This document shows positions 9,064 through 17,202 of a stretch of 40,526 nt of DNA, piece by piece. Every line of letters starts with the position of its first letter. Within the stretch, counting starts at the first letter, position 1. The DNA is taken from positions 1 through 40,526 of the forward strand of contig NZ_JAUXXP010000035.1 in the NCBI RefSeq assembly GCF_030684895.1, in the 5' to 3' direction. The translations under genes were made by a program, and so were the position numbers. The notes beneath the pieces were generated by a model, which was not told the DNA's origin, made no database searches, and saw nothing but the letters and a program-made list of their open reading frames with translations. This DNA is from Pseudomonas sp. GTDB taxonomy: Bacteria; Pseudomonadota; Gammaproteobacteria; Pseudomonadales; Pseudomonadaceae.

Positions 9064-10496
9064 TGCCCTTGGGGATTCGCATCTTCCTGGTGTACTTCTT
9101 GTTTGTCGGGCTGGCCGGCTGGTTTGTGCTGAGCACGGTGATGGACGAAATCCGCCCCGGGGTGCGCCAGAGCACCGAGGAAACCCTGGTCGACACCGCC
9201 AACCTGCTGGCGGAAATTCTGCGCAATGAGGTCAAGGCAGGACGTTTGCAACAAGGCCGCTTGCCGCAGGTATTACAGGCCTATGGTCAGCGCAAACCGC
9301 AGGCGCAGATTTGGGGCGTGGAAAAAACCCAGGTCAACCACCGCATCTATGTCACCGACGCCAAGGGCATTGTGTTGCTCGACTCCACGGGCGCGGCGGT
9401 GGGCCAGGACTATTCGCGCTGGAACGATGTGCTGCGCACGCTGCGCGGCGAATACGGCGCGCGCTCGACCAAGGAAGACCCGAACGACCCCGACTCCTCG
9501 GTGATGTATGTGGCCGCGCCGATCATGGACGGTGCGCAGATTATCGGCGTGGTCTCGGTGGCTAAGCCCAACCGCACCTTGCAGCCCTATATCGAACGCT
9601 CCGAGCAGCGCCTGGCCTGGCTCGGTGGCGGGCTGATCGTGCTCGGCCTGCTGATCGGCGCGCTGCTGTCCTGGTGGCTTAGCGCTGCGCTGCGCAAGCT
9701 CACCCGTTACGCCCAGGCGGTCAGTGCTGGGCAGCGTGCCGAACTGCCCAGCGTGCGCGGTGGCGAACTGGCGCAACTGGCTGAGGCCATCGAACGCATG
9801 CGCACCGAGCTGGAAGGCAAGGCCTATGTCGAGCGCTATGTACACACCCTGACCCACGAGCTGAAAAGCCCACTGGCGGCGATTCGCGGCGCGGCGGAGT
9901 TGCTCGATAGTGAAATGCCCGCGCCACAACGCCAGCGCTTCGTGGCCAATATCGAGCAGGAAAGTGCGCGCATGCAGCAACTGATCGAGCGCCTGCTGCA
10001 CCTGGCTCAGGTCGAACAGCGCCAGGGCCTGGAAGAACAGGTGGCGGTGCCGCTGCAGGCGTTGGTCGATTCCCTGCTGCAGGCGCAGATGGCGCGCATC
10101 GAAGCGGTCGGTCTGCAGATTGAAAACCGCATTGGCACTGAATTAAGCGCATGCGGTGAGGCCTTTCTGCTGCGTCAGGCGCTGGCCAATCTGCTGGACA
10201 ACGCCCTGGACTTCACCCCGCCAAGCGGGCTGATACGCTTTGACGCCGAGATTCGTGCTGGGCAGATCGAGCTGAGGCTGTTCAACCAGGGCGAGGCGAT
10301 CCCCGATTACGCCCTGGCGCGTTTGAGCGAGCGCTTCTACTCCCTGCCGCGCCCCGGCAGCGGTCGCAAGAGCACCGGTTTGGGGCTGAATTTTGTCGAG
10401 GAAGTGATGCAACTACACGGAGGTGCATTGCACATCGGCAATGTGGCGGGCGGGGTAGAGGCGCGGCTGAGTTTGCCGCTCTTTCAGGGCAACTGA
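9063..10496 (+). CDS. creC: Two-component sensor histidine kinase CreC
   Basis: A 477-residue membrane kinase. Helices lie at 5-27 and about 184-208, enclosing a periplasmic sensor region of about 155 residues; a HAMP linker follows. The HisKA box has the phosphorylated H265 (HTLTHELKSPLAAIRG), and the ATPase domain shows the N box (NLLDNALDFTPP) and G box (STGLGLNFVEEV). Its start overlaps the creB stop by one base, implying translational coupling. creD, normally adjacent, is 6.7 kb downstream here. Confidence 0.94.
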   Translation: MPLGIRIFLVYFLFVGLAGWFVLSTVMDEIRPGVRQSTEETLVDTANLLAEILRNEVKAGRLQQGRLPQVLQAYGQRKPQAQIWGVEKTQVNHRIYVTDAKGIVLLDSTGAAVGQDYSRWNDVLRTLRGEYGARSTKEDPNDPDSSVMYVAAPIMDGAQIIGVVSVAKPNRTLQPYIERSEQRLAWLGGGLIVLGLLIGALLSWWLSAALRKLTRYAQAVSAGQRAELPSVRGGELAQLAEAIERMRTELEGKAYVERYVHTLTHELKSPLAAIRGAAELLDSEMPAPQRQRFVANIEQESARMQQLIERLLHLAQVEQRQGLEEQVAVPLQALVDSLLQAQMARIEAVGLQIENRIGTELSACGEAFLLRQALANLLDNALDFTPPSGLIRFDAEIRAGQIELRLFNQGEAIPDYALARLSERFYSLPRPGSGRKSTGLGLNFVEEVMQLHGGALHIGNVAGGVEARLSLPLFQGN

Positions 10497-10641
10497 CGCG
10501 TGGCTTGGCACCGACCTTGCTGGCCTGCAATGGTTGCGCTGAGCCCGCGCAGATGCTCTGATCGGGTCATCGGGTTGGCCAGCAATGGCCTGCCTGTGCA
10601 CTATCCTTAATGCCAATAAGAAACAGAGCAGGAGCCGCTGC

Positions 10642-11079
10642 ATGAAAACAGTTGCCGAGATTCTTCGCGCCAAGCCCCAGGCCGCCGTGTACAGCGTTAC
10701 GCCCAGTACCTCTGTGCTGGATGCAATCAAGCTGATGGCCGAGAAAGGCATTGGTGCACTGGTGGTGCTGGATGACAAAGGCCGCCTGGCCGGTATCGTC
10801 AGCGAGCGTGACTACGCACGTAAAATTGTGCTGTTGGAGCGGTCTGCTTCTGATATTTCGATCAGCGAAATTATGACAGCAGATGTCCTGACTGTAGGGC
10901 TGCGCGACACCTCGCAGCACTGCATGCAACTGATGACCGATCGCCACCTACGGCATTTGCCGGTATTGGCCGAAGGCGAATTGATCGGCCTGTTGTCGAT
11001 TGGTGACCTGGTCAAACACACCATTGCCGAACAGGCCAGCCTGATCCAGCAGCTGGAACAGTACATTCGCGGCGAGTAG
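10642..11079 (+). CDS. Two-CBS-domain protein
   Basis: A 145-residue soluble protein made of two CBS motifs (about 8-65 and 73-130), for example VLDAIKLMAEKGIGALVVLD and HLRHLPVLAEGELIGLLSIGDL. CBS pairs bind adenine nucleotides such as AMP, ATP or NAD and serve as energy or redox sensors; the partner is unknown. CAGGAG sits 7 bases before the ATG at 10642, preferred over an earlier in-frame ATG at 10585. It stands alone, 145 bp after creC, and converges on the DinB gene. Confidence 0.88.
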   Translation: MKTVAEILRAKPQAAVYSVTPSTSVLDAIKLMAEKGIGALVVLDDKGRLAGIVSERDYARKIVLLERSASDISISEIMTADVLTVGLRDTSQHCMQLMTDRHLRHLPVLAEGELIGLLSIGDLVKHTIAEQASLIQQLEQYIRGE

Positions 11080-11093
11080 CCCATGCAGTGGCG

Positions 11094-11603
11094 TTAGCTC
11101 GCTTCGCGGCGCTGCGGCTGATCCTCATGCAGAAAGCGCGTGTAGATATCCCTGGGCGGCGCCAATTGCAGTTGCGCCATGATCCGGCCGACCGCGCCAC
11201 GGTGATAACCGCCGTGGGTGACGATATGCGCAAGCATTTCCGCGCGGCTCATACAGCCGGCATCACCATCGACGAAATTGAAGTGCAATCGTTCGGCCAG
11301 CTGCTCGGCGCTTAGCTCCGCAACATAATCCAGATACCAACGATCAGTCTCCTGCACCGCCTGCTGCAGTTCTGTCAGCGTGGGCGTCTCTGGGGTGTTG
11401 GTGGCGCTGTAGTCGTGGCGGATGCCTTGCAGGTTGGCGACAAAGATCCGCTCGACCACATGGATGTGATTGAGGATGCGCAGGGCAGCGTGCAGCTCGC
11501 TGTGCTGGGTAATGGGGTCAAGGCGTTGCAGCTCAGCAAAGAGTTCCTGGTTGGCCCAGGCCTTGTACTGCAGTAATGAGGTTAACAAGCTGGCGCTGCT
11601 CAT
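11094..11603 (-). CDS. DinB-family putative metal-dependent protein
   Basis: A 169-residue four-helix-bundle protein of the DinB/YfiT superfamily. The likely metal-binding histidines are visible: one in LNHIHVVER (46 or 48) and H130 and H134 in HIVTHGGYHRG. Members include thiol transferases and damage-inducible proteins of unknown function; no substrate can be assigned. It ends 14 bp from the CBS gene end, and its start faces the small DUF3096-type gene across 127 bp. Confidence 0.85.
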   Translation of the reverse strand: MSSASLLTSLLQYKAWANQELFAELQRLDPITQHSELHAALRILNHIHVVERIFVANLQGIRHDYSATNTPETPTLTELQQAVQETDRWYLDYVAELSAEQLAERLHFNFVDGDAGCMSRAEMLAHIVTHGGYHRGAVGRIMAQLQLAPPRDIYTRFLHEDQPQRREAS

Positions 11604-11730
11604 AAATGGCCTTCAAGACGCGGGTTGTTTAACAGGATGGTGGTTGGGTTATTGCTCTGCGGGTGGATAGTGCTGTGCGCTTCTGACGTGGCGCGCATAC
11701 TGGCGCTTCAATAACCCTAAGGTGACGATT

Positions 11731-11883
11731 ATGACCCTTGCTCTAACCCCACTGATTTCGCTGATCGCCGGTGTGCTGATTCTGGTGATGCCGCGTTTGC
11801 TCAACTACATCGTGGCGATTTATCTGATTGTGATTGGTCTGGTCGGCATCTTCGGTACCGGCAATTTCAATCTGAGCTTTTAA
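11731..11883 (+). CDS. Small DUF3096-like membrane protein (50 aa)
   Basis: A 50-residue, highly hydrophobic peptide beginning MTLALTPLISLIAGVLILV and ending GTGNFNLSF, with two predicted membrane spans around the segment PRLLNYIVAIYLIVIG. AAGGTGA precedes the ATG at normal spacing. Size and the LLNYIVAIYL pattern fit the DUF3096 family, whose function is unknown. A hairpin follows 6 bases after the stop. Confidence 0.8.
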   Translation: MTLALTPLISLIAGVLILVMPRLLNYIVAIYLIVIGLVGIFGTGNFNLSF

Positions 11884-11889
11884 GCGTTG

Positions 11890-11913
11890 AGCGGCCCGGT
11901 TCTCCGGGCTGCT
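11890..11913. terminator. Hairpin between convergent genes
   Basis: AGCGGCCCGG pairs with CCGGGCTGCT (10 bp with one G-U, loop TTCT) between the convergent DUF3096-like and DUF2834-like genes. It could stop transcription from both sides, though T-tracts are lacking. Confidence 0.6.
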
Positions 11914-11921
11914 CCGTGCCA

Positions 11922-12263
11922 TTAGGCTGTCGTCGAGGCGCTATCCTGCGGCGCTTTGCTACCTGTATCGAGGGCCTTAAGTACCAGATACAGCAGCGGC
12001 CCGACTGATACAAAAATCGCAGTCAGGGCAAAGAACGGCAGCAGGTAGGCCAGTGACTTGCCCCGTGCGCGGCCATCGCGGTACATCCAGATGCACGCCA
12101 GCGCCGCGAGGATATACAGGTCGATTACCACCTGGGCGGTGTCGGCGTTGGACATCAACTGCAGGCCAAATTGCAGCAGCGATTGTTCTGCGTGCAGCAT
12201 CACGTACAGGGTGTAGGCGCTGAAGGCCAGCAGGGTGATCAGCGGCAGGGCGAGCTTTTTCAT
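11922..12263 (-). CDS. DUF2834-like small membrane protein
   Basis: A 113-residue protein with three hydrophobic spans: near 4-22 (LALPLITLLAFSAYTLYV), 45-61 (VVIDLYILAALACIWMY) and 72-96 (LAYLLPFFALTAIFVSVGPLL). A charged loop YRDGRARGKS separates the last two. The pattern suits the DUF2834 family, of unknown function. It lies 33 bp downstream of osmC-like on the same strand, so they may be co-transcribed. Confidence 0.7.
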   Translation of the reverse strand: MKKLALPLITLLAFSAYTLYVMLHAEQSLLQFGLQLMSNADTAQVVIDLYILAALACIWMYRDGRARGKSLAYLLPFFALTAIFVSVGPLLYLVLKALDTGSKAPQDSASTTA

Positions 12264-12296
12264 GGTGCCATCCTTGGGTGTAATGGTGGTCCGGGG

Positions 12297-12767
12297 CTAA
12301 TCGGCAAAGCGTGGTTCGCAGCGCACTTCAGATTTCACCGAGTTGGCGATAAAGCACTCTTCATGGGCCTGGTGGTGCATCTGCTCAATCTGGGCGCGGC
12401 TGGGTAGGCGCTCGCCGGAGAAGCTGACGGCGGGGCGCAAGGTGACCTGAGCGATAAACAGCTTGCCGGCGGCATTTTCCTGCATTAGCCCGCTGGCATT
12501 GTCACGGTAGTCATCGACGCAGAAGCGGCGCTTGGCAGCGATGGAGAGAAACCACAGCATGTGGCAGCTGGCGAGCGAGGCGACAAAGGCCTCCTCGGGG
12601 TCGACGGCGCTTGCATCCGACATCGGCAGCGGCACCACATGCGGTGAGGACGAGCCGGCAACCTCCAGGCCGCCATCAAAACGCAGCAGATGCTTGCGGC
12701 TGTAGCGATTACCAACAAAGTCCTGCTGGTCGCGTTGCCAGATCACCTCAGCGACATGCTCCGTCAC
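12297..12767 (-). CDS. OsmC-family peroxiredoxin-like protein
   Basis: A 156-residue OsmC/Ohr-fold protein. The two redox cysteines are C68 (SLASCHMLWF) and C138 (HEECFIANSVKSEV), with the conserved PEEAF acidic motif near 57-61. The family reduces organic hydroperoxides. The sequence is nearer the general OsmC branch than classical Ohr. The start is 27 bp from a MITE-like repeat, so the upstream promoter must lie in or beyond it. Confidence 0.88.
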   Translation of the reverse strand: MTEHVAEVIWQRDQQDFVGNRYSRKHLLRFDGGLEVAGSSSPHVVPLPMSDASAVDPEEAFVASLASCHMLWFLSIAAKRRFCVDDYRDNASGLMQENAAGKLFIAQVTLRPAVSFSGERLPSRAQIEQMHHQAHEECFIANSVKSEVRCEPRFAD

Positions 12768-12793
12768 GCTTATTCTCCTGATGCAGTTGAGTT

Positions 12794-12938
12794 AACAGGC
12801 TTGTTGAAAAACGTAGGCGAGGCAGCCAGCGCAAGGAAAAAACAGGCGAAAAAGCGGAGTTTACGAGCTGTAAATGAGCATTTTGAGCCTGTTTTTAACG
12901 CCGCGCTGGCAACGCAGGTAGTTTTTCAACAGCTTGTT
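12794..12938. mobile_element. MITE-like 145-bp inverted-repeat element
   Basis: Ends are near-perfect inverted repeats: AACAGGCTTGTTGAAAAAC on the left and, read inward from the right, AACAAGCTGTTGAAAAAC. Complementarity continues inward (CAGCCAGCGC against GCGCTGGC, AAACAGGC against GCCTGTTT, TTTAC against GTAAA), so the whole element can fold into one hairpin. It codes for nothing. Sequences of this type are common in Pseudomonas chromosomes and look like non-autonomous transposon derivatives. No clear target duplication was seen. It fits exactly between two leftward genes, ending 6 bp beyond the DUF2628-like stop. Confidence 0.75.
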
Positions 12939-12944
12939 GGACGC

Positions 12945-13385
12945 TTACCACCAGCCGTTATCGCTTAGCAGCATCTTCTTGTAGTAATCGATATTGGCGC
13001 GCGTGGCGAATACCGCGCTAATGCCGTAGCCCAGGGCGTTGGCGATTTTGCTGTAACCGAGGTAATCCAGGCCGATGCCAAGGATGAGCACCACCACTGC
13101 GCACACGACAAACAGCGCCAAACCCTTTTTCCACATGCCCTTGATGGCGTAGTAGATCGGCCCGAAGAAGAACGCCAGAAAGTTGAAGCTGAAGGCCTTG
13201 CGCCGCTCCTCGGCGGGCAGCTGCTTGAACGTGGGCATCTTGATGCCGCCGGCATGGTGGATCGCGCTAAAGCGCTGCTTCCATTTATCCGAGATGGGTA
13301 ACGCGGCGATCTGCTCGTCGGATACCCGTGATTCTGGGTCGACGGCGCTGGCTTGCGGGGTGGCGTAGGGGTTGTGCTGGGTCAC
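12945..13385 (-). CDS. DUF2628-like membrane protein
   Basis: A 146-residue protein. The N-terminal half is soluble and polar (ASAVDPESRVSDEQ), with KAFSFNFLAFFFGPIYYAIKGMWKKG near 83-107, the feature typical of DUF2628 proteins, then two hydrophobic spans (about 107-140). The family has no assigned function. It begins MTQHNPYATPQ. The MITE-like element starts right after its stop. Confidence 0.75.
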   Translation of the reverse strand: MTQHNPYATPQASAVDPESRVSDEQIAALPISDKWKQRFSAIHHAGGIKMPTFKQLPAEERRKAFSFNFLAFFFGPIYYAIKGMWKKGLALFVVCAVVVLILGIGLDYLGYSKIANALGYGISAVFATRANIDYYKKMLLSDNGWW

Positions 13386-13538
13386 GGCCGTTCATCCTTA
13401 ATGGGCGATCAGCGGCACGCTACGCATTTCTGTAAAAGCTGTCCATTTGCGCCGGGACGATTTGCGCAATCTTGTGATCTTTTCAGCGTCGCTTCATGCG
13501 CGCTTGGCTGAGGCATTGAGAGTTGTACAGGGCGAGAT

Positions 13539-13565
13539 GCCCCGGGCAGTTGCCTGCCTCGGGGC
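13539..13565 (-). terminator. Hairpin after the S8 protease gene
   Basis: GCCCCGGGCAG pairs with CTGCC-CGGGGC with one bulged base and a 4-base loop, 8 bases past the protease stop on the minus strand. No T-tract follows. Confidence 0.5.
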
Positions 13566-13573
13566 CGGTTGGG

Positions 13574-15136
13574 TTACTCGTAGCGCCAGTACAGGGTCAC
13601 ACCGGAGAAGCTGGAGTAGCCCCGTACACCGATATGCCAGGTGCCGGCGGCAGGATTTTCCTGGGTACAGGTTTCCTGGTTGCCTTCGAGGTAGGGCCGG
13701 CAGGTCCATTGGCTGGTGGTGGGTTGGCTGCCCAGGCGGGTGTACAGGTCGGCATCACCCGTGCCGCCGCTGATTCGCACGGTCAGACGCTGGGCGCCGC
13801 TTGGCACGACCACGTTGTAACGCACCCAGGCGTCCCGCGCGCCGGAGAGGTTGGGGTAGGTCTGTTCCTCGCCATTGCCACCCCCGGTGGCATCGCAACC
13901 GCGCTGGGCGATCAGGTCGCTGGCCCGTTTGGCTTTGACGATACCGTAGCCGTAGTAGGGGTCGCGGCCCGGAGTGCCACGGTCTTCGGCTGTGGCGTTG
14001 ACCACCTTGCGAATCTGCGCGGGGCTACATTGCCGATGTTGGCTCCACACCAGGGCGTAGACCGCTGAAACATGCGGGGTGGCCATCGAGGTGCCGTTGT
14101 AGTTCGCATAGTTGTTGCCAGGCAGGGTGGAGCGCACGCCAACGCCGGGCGCGGCGACTTCGACCTGATTGTTGTATTGCGAGAACGAGGCACGATTGCC
14201 GCTGCTGTCGACCGCCGCAACCGATACCACTGAGTCGTAGGAAGCCGGGTAGGAGAGGGTGCTATTACCACTGTTACCGGCAGCTGCGACGACCAGCACA
14301 CCATTCTGGTAAGCCGCATCCATGGCATTGCGCTCGGTTACCGACGAGGCGCCGCCGCCCAGGCTCATGCTGATCACCGTCGAGCCGGCTGCGCGGCACT
14401 GCTGGATGGCCATCACCAGGTCCGAGCCATAGGCCCAGTTACCGCTGTTGTTGAACACCTTGACGATATGCAGGCCGAGATTGCCCGATGGGCTGACGCC
14501 GACCACACCAAGGTTATTGCCGCCCAGTGCGGCGATGGTGCCGGCGACATGGGTGCCATGGCCATTGCCATCCTCGTACCAGTTACCACTGTTGACGCTG
14601 CCGTAGCCGTCATTACCGGTGATGCCGGCTGACGGCAAATCCTGATGGCCGAGGTCGTAACCGGAGTCGACGATGCACACCTTCATATTGGAAATGGCGT
14701 TATCCGCTAGCAGGTCCGCCTGCACCATGGGGATGCCATAGGGCACTTGTTCGGCCATCAGGTAGCGACGCGGGTCGAGTTCGACATAGTCGACTGCCGG
14801 GTTGGCCTGCAGCTGTTTGAGTTGTGCTGGGCTGAGGTACGCCACGCTGGCAGCCTGGCTGTCCAGGTGCATCAGCGGTTGCACCTGAACCTGGCTAAGC
14901 AGGCGCTGGGCGGCGCGGCTTTCGAACTGGCCGGCGCTGAGGGGCTGCGGTTGGTTGGCCTGGCTTATCAATGAAGGTGACAGCTCCTTGTACTTGATGA
15001 TGTAGCGCGGTGACTGCTGATCATCGACGGCGATCTGCGCCTGGGCCGCGAAGCTGGGTTGTTCATCGGCCTGGGCGTAGGCCCAGCCTGCGCTGAGCAA
15101 CAGCAGTAAGGCAGTGGTGCGTTGGAATCCTTGCAT
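13574..15136 (-). CDS. Secreted subtilisin-like (S8) serine protease with PPC domain
   Basis: A 520-residue exported protease. Signal peptide 1-22 ends WAYAQA. Residues about 42-125 form an I9-type inhibitor propeptide (PRYIIKYKELSPSL). The peptidase domain has D157 (CIVDSGYD), H193 (NGHGTHVAGT), oxyanion N288 (AAAGNSGN) and S350 (NGTSMATPHVS), all intact. Residues about 445-520 form a pre-peptidase C-terminal (PPC) domain ending TLYWRYE, usually removed after secretion. ATG 15136 is chosen because GGGAG lies just upstream and the signal peptide starts there; an earlier in-frame ATG adds 23 non-signal residues. Type II secretion is likely but inferred. It is transcribed the same way as the LPMO gene, 388 bp away. 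Confidence 0.93.
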   Translation of the reverse strand: MQGFQRTTALLLLLSAGWAYAQADEQPSFAAQAQIAVDDQQSPRYIIKYKELSPSLISQANQPQPLSAGQFESRAAQRLLSQVQVQPLMHLDSQAASVAYLSPAQLKQLQANPAVDYVELDPRRYLMAEQVPYGIPMVQADLLADNAISNMKVCIVDSGYDLGHQDLPSAGITGNDGYGSVNSGNWYEDGNGHGTHVAGTIAALGGNNLGVVGVSPSGNLGLHIVKVFNNSGNWAYGSDLVMAIQQCRAAGSTVISMSLGGGASSVTERNAMDAAYQNGVLVVAAAGNSGNSTLSYPASYDSVVSVAAVDSSGNRASFSQYNNQVEVAAPGVGVRSTLPGNNYANYNGTSMATPHVSAVYALVWSQHRQCSPAQIRKVVNATAEDRGTPGRDPYYGYGIVKAKRASDLIAQRGCDATGGGNGEEQTYPNLSGARDAWVRYNVVVPSGAQRLTVRISGGTGDADLYTRLGSQPTTSQWTCRPYLEGNQETCTQENPAAGTWHIGVRGYSSFSGVTLYWRYE

Positions 15137-15524
15137 GGTGATCTCCCAATTGTGTGCCGCGTAGTGCAGCTGCCAGAACCCTAGAAGACTGTGCTGAAAA
15201 GCCAAGGCCGTTTGTCGTTTTTTATCTATAAAAAATCAATAAAATCAATTATTTAAGTCGATATTGAGCCAGCCTTTCGGATGCCCAAAAGGGGATGTGA
15301 AACGCTGCTGCTGACACCTGGCCCAGGGCTGCGGTTACACCGGCACGGGGAGGATGGTGATGCACGCAACGCTGGCGGCTAGGGGCTATACGTCAGTGCC
15401 TGGGCATACCTGTGGCTCCACATAGACGAACGCCAAGGCGCAGTGCATGCGCCTGTGTCGTACGTGTGTTCAGGGGATAGGGTGCCCGCGCCGGCCAAAC
15501 CGCTCGGCGGGCGCGGCGCTTATC
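15137..15524. other. 388-bp gap between LPMO and protease genes, with AT-rich promoter-like block
   Basis: No gene was found. The striking part is 15217-15268, an AT-rich island with the tandem 9-mer AAAATCAAT twice (15232-15249) and, on the minus strand, a TATAGAT sequence. It is about 80-130 bp upstream of the protease start and is the likely promoter region. Nearer the LPMO end, 15480-15520 is GC-rich with partly complementary halves (GCCCGCGCCGG and CGGCGGGCGCGGC) that may end LPMO transcription. Confidence 0.5.
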
Positions 15525-16946
15525 TCAGTCTGCTGTCCAGGCGTCTTGCCAATGGCTGCCGATGCCGGGCTCGAACTGGGTCGAGGCGGCTGACCATTGC
15601 GTGCAATAGCCACTCTGCGGAAAGGGACGACACTGATACAGCTGTCCCGTCTTGGGTTGCAGCACCCGGGTGCCGGCCGTGTAACTGCGCAGGCCGTCCG
15701 GGAAGGTGAAGTCGTAGCTGGCGCTGCCGTCGTCTGCGACGAACATCATGTCGAAGGTTTTCTGCAACACCTGCTCGCTGTCAGCGACCTTGGCGCTGAC
15801 TACCAATTGGTGATGACCGGGCGCAGGGTTCTCGACATTGATGCTCAAAGGCTGGCTGCCATTGGCCAGCTCGGTGGCGGCAAAGCCTTTGGCATTGCCG
15901 CCATGGTCGTAGACGTAGCTGCTGATCTGCAGCGCGCCAACGGCGGTGACGTTGAACGTGAGTTGCAGCTGGCCGCCACGGATGCGATAGCTGGGCTGCA
16001 AACCATCGACCAGTAGGTCGTGGTCCGGTGCCGGGGCCTTGTCGATCTGCACCTCGATGCGCTGGATGCCGCTGTCGGCGCGGGCAAACAGGCTGTTCTG
16101 GCCGTACACCGGCTGGATAGCACCATCGTTGCCGCGCTGGCCGGCCTTGAGCTGGCTCTGCTGCTGGTTGATCCGGCTGGCCAGCAGGTAGGTCCACTGG
16201 TTGCGTTGGCCCTGCTCGCGGGTTTCAACTTGCAGTCGAGTCTGCAAGTCATTGCGTTCGCCGCTGGCATCGAAGACTCGGGTCATTGCCTGGTCACCGA
16301 CTTGCAGATCTACCGAGGGGTAGAGCATGCCCTTGGCTTGCCAGACGGACGGATCGGGAGGCGTTGTCACATCGCCGAACATCACATCCATCACGTTGTA
16401 GAAACTCATCGGCGTATCGCCCACTTCCCACACCCCGAGGATCACCTGGTAACCCTCGCGCGGCGGTACATCGCAGTTATGGGTGACCTCCTGCGGCGGC
16501 TGTTGCATGCCGCCGTCGACCACACAGAATGGCACCAGCTCGAACGCTGCACGGTTGAGCGGCTGATTGGCCAGCCAGTCGGGGCGGGTGATGTAGTAGC
16601 GCCAGTTGCGCGTGACATGGTTGGCGGTAAAGCGCCAGGTGAAGTTCGTTGGGCCAGCAGTGATTGGGCGCTTGGCCCAGCGGCTGACGGTCTGTTCATT
16701 GAGGGGGGAGAATTGCGCCAGGCCGGCACTGGCGATCTGGCCATCGGCGGGGCCGTTTTGCGGGAAGCCGGAGTAGCCCTCCAGGCTTTGCGGCTCCCAT
16801 TGCACAGCACCGCATTGGCTGTTTTCACCGAGCTTGCACAGATAGCCACGTGCTTCAGGTTGTTTGATATAGCCGTGGGCGAATACGTTGCTGCTACCGA
16901 GCATTAATAGTGCGCTGGCCGCGCAAATCCATTGGCGCTTATGCAT
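15525..16946 (-). CDS. gbpA: GbpA-like chitin-active lytic polysaccharide monooxygenase (AA10) with chitin-binding domain
   Basis: A 473-residue secreted copper enzyme that cleaves crystalline chitin oxidatively and can bind GlcNAc surfaces. The signal peptide (1-23, ending VFA) leaves H24 as the N-terminal residue (HGYIKQPEARG), as the histidine brace needs. The second brace histidine is H110 (FTANHVTRNW), and the axial aromatic is near F182 (TPMSFYNVMDV). AA10 spans about 24-200. The middle part (about 205-410) matches GbpA-type linker domains. The C terminus (about 420-473, YQCRPFPQSGYCTQWS) is a CBM5/12-type chitin-binding module. Length is close to GbpA rather than to the shorter CbpD. 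AGGGA lies upstream of the start. Both LPMO and protease point to polymer use or host surface contact. Confidence 0.93.
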   Translation of the reverse strand: MHKRQWICAASALLMLGSSNVFAHGYIKQPEARGYLCKLGENSQCGAVQWEPQSLEGYSGFPQNGPADGQIASAGLAQFSPLNEQTVSRWAKRPITAGPTNFTWRFTANHVTRNWRYYITRPDWLANQPLNRAAFELVPFCVVDGGMQQPPQEVTHNCDVPPREGYQVILGVWEVGDTPMSFYNVMDVMFGDVTTPPDPSVWQAKGMLYPSVDLQVGDQAMTRVFDASGERNDLQTRLQVETREQGQRNQWTYLLASRINQQQSQLKAGQRGNDGAIQPVYGQNSLFARADSGIQRIEVQIDKAPAPDHDLLVDGLQPSYRIRGGQLQLTFNVTAVGALQISSYVYDHGGNAKGFAATELANGSQPLSINVENPAPGHHQLVVSAKVADSEQVLQKTFDMMFVADDGSASYDFTFPDGLRSYTAGTRVLQPKTGQLYQCRPFPQSGYCTQWSAASTQFEPGIGSHWQDAWTAD

Positions 16947-17202
16947 GACAGTCCCTTTCAGATTGGATAAATCTTGGTGAAGCCGCTTACCGGTCGCCTT
17001 GTGAGCAACAAGTGAGTTAGCACTTTAGTGCAGAAAACTCTGGCTTCCAGTGGAATGGACGAACGGTCGCAGGCATGTGCGAGCAAGCCCTTCGTGCGCA
17101 TGTGGCCGATAAGTCTCCACACACTCTCCATCTGCCCTCCATAAAGCCACCACCTACGCCGCCCAGACTCTGCCTACCTAAACCGTATCGGAGAGTTGCA
17201 CC

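Noticed and set aside
16947..17202. CreB-binding tag upstream of creD
   Set aside because: Neither TTCAC-N6-TTCAC nor its complement was found; one isolated GTGAA is not enough.
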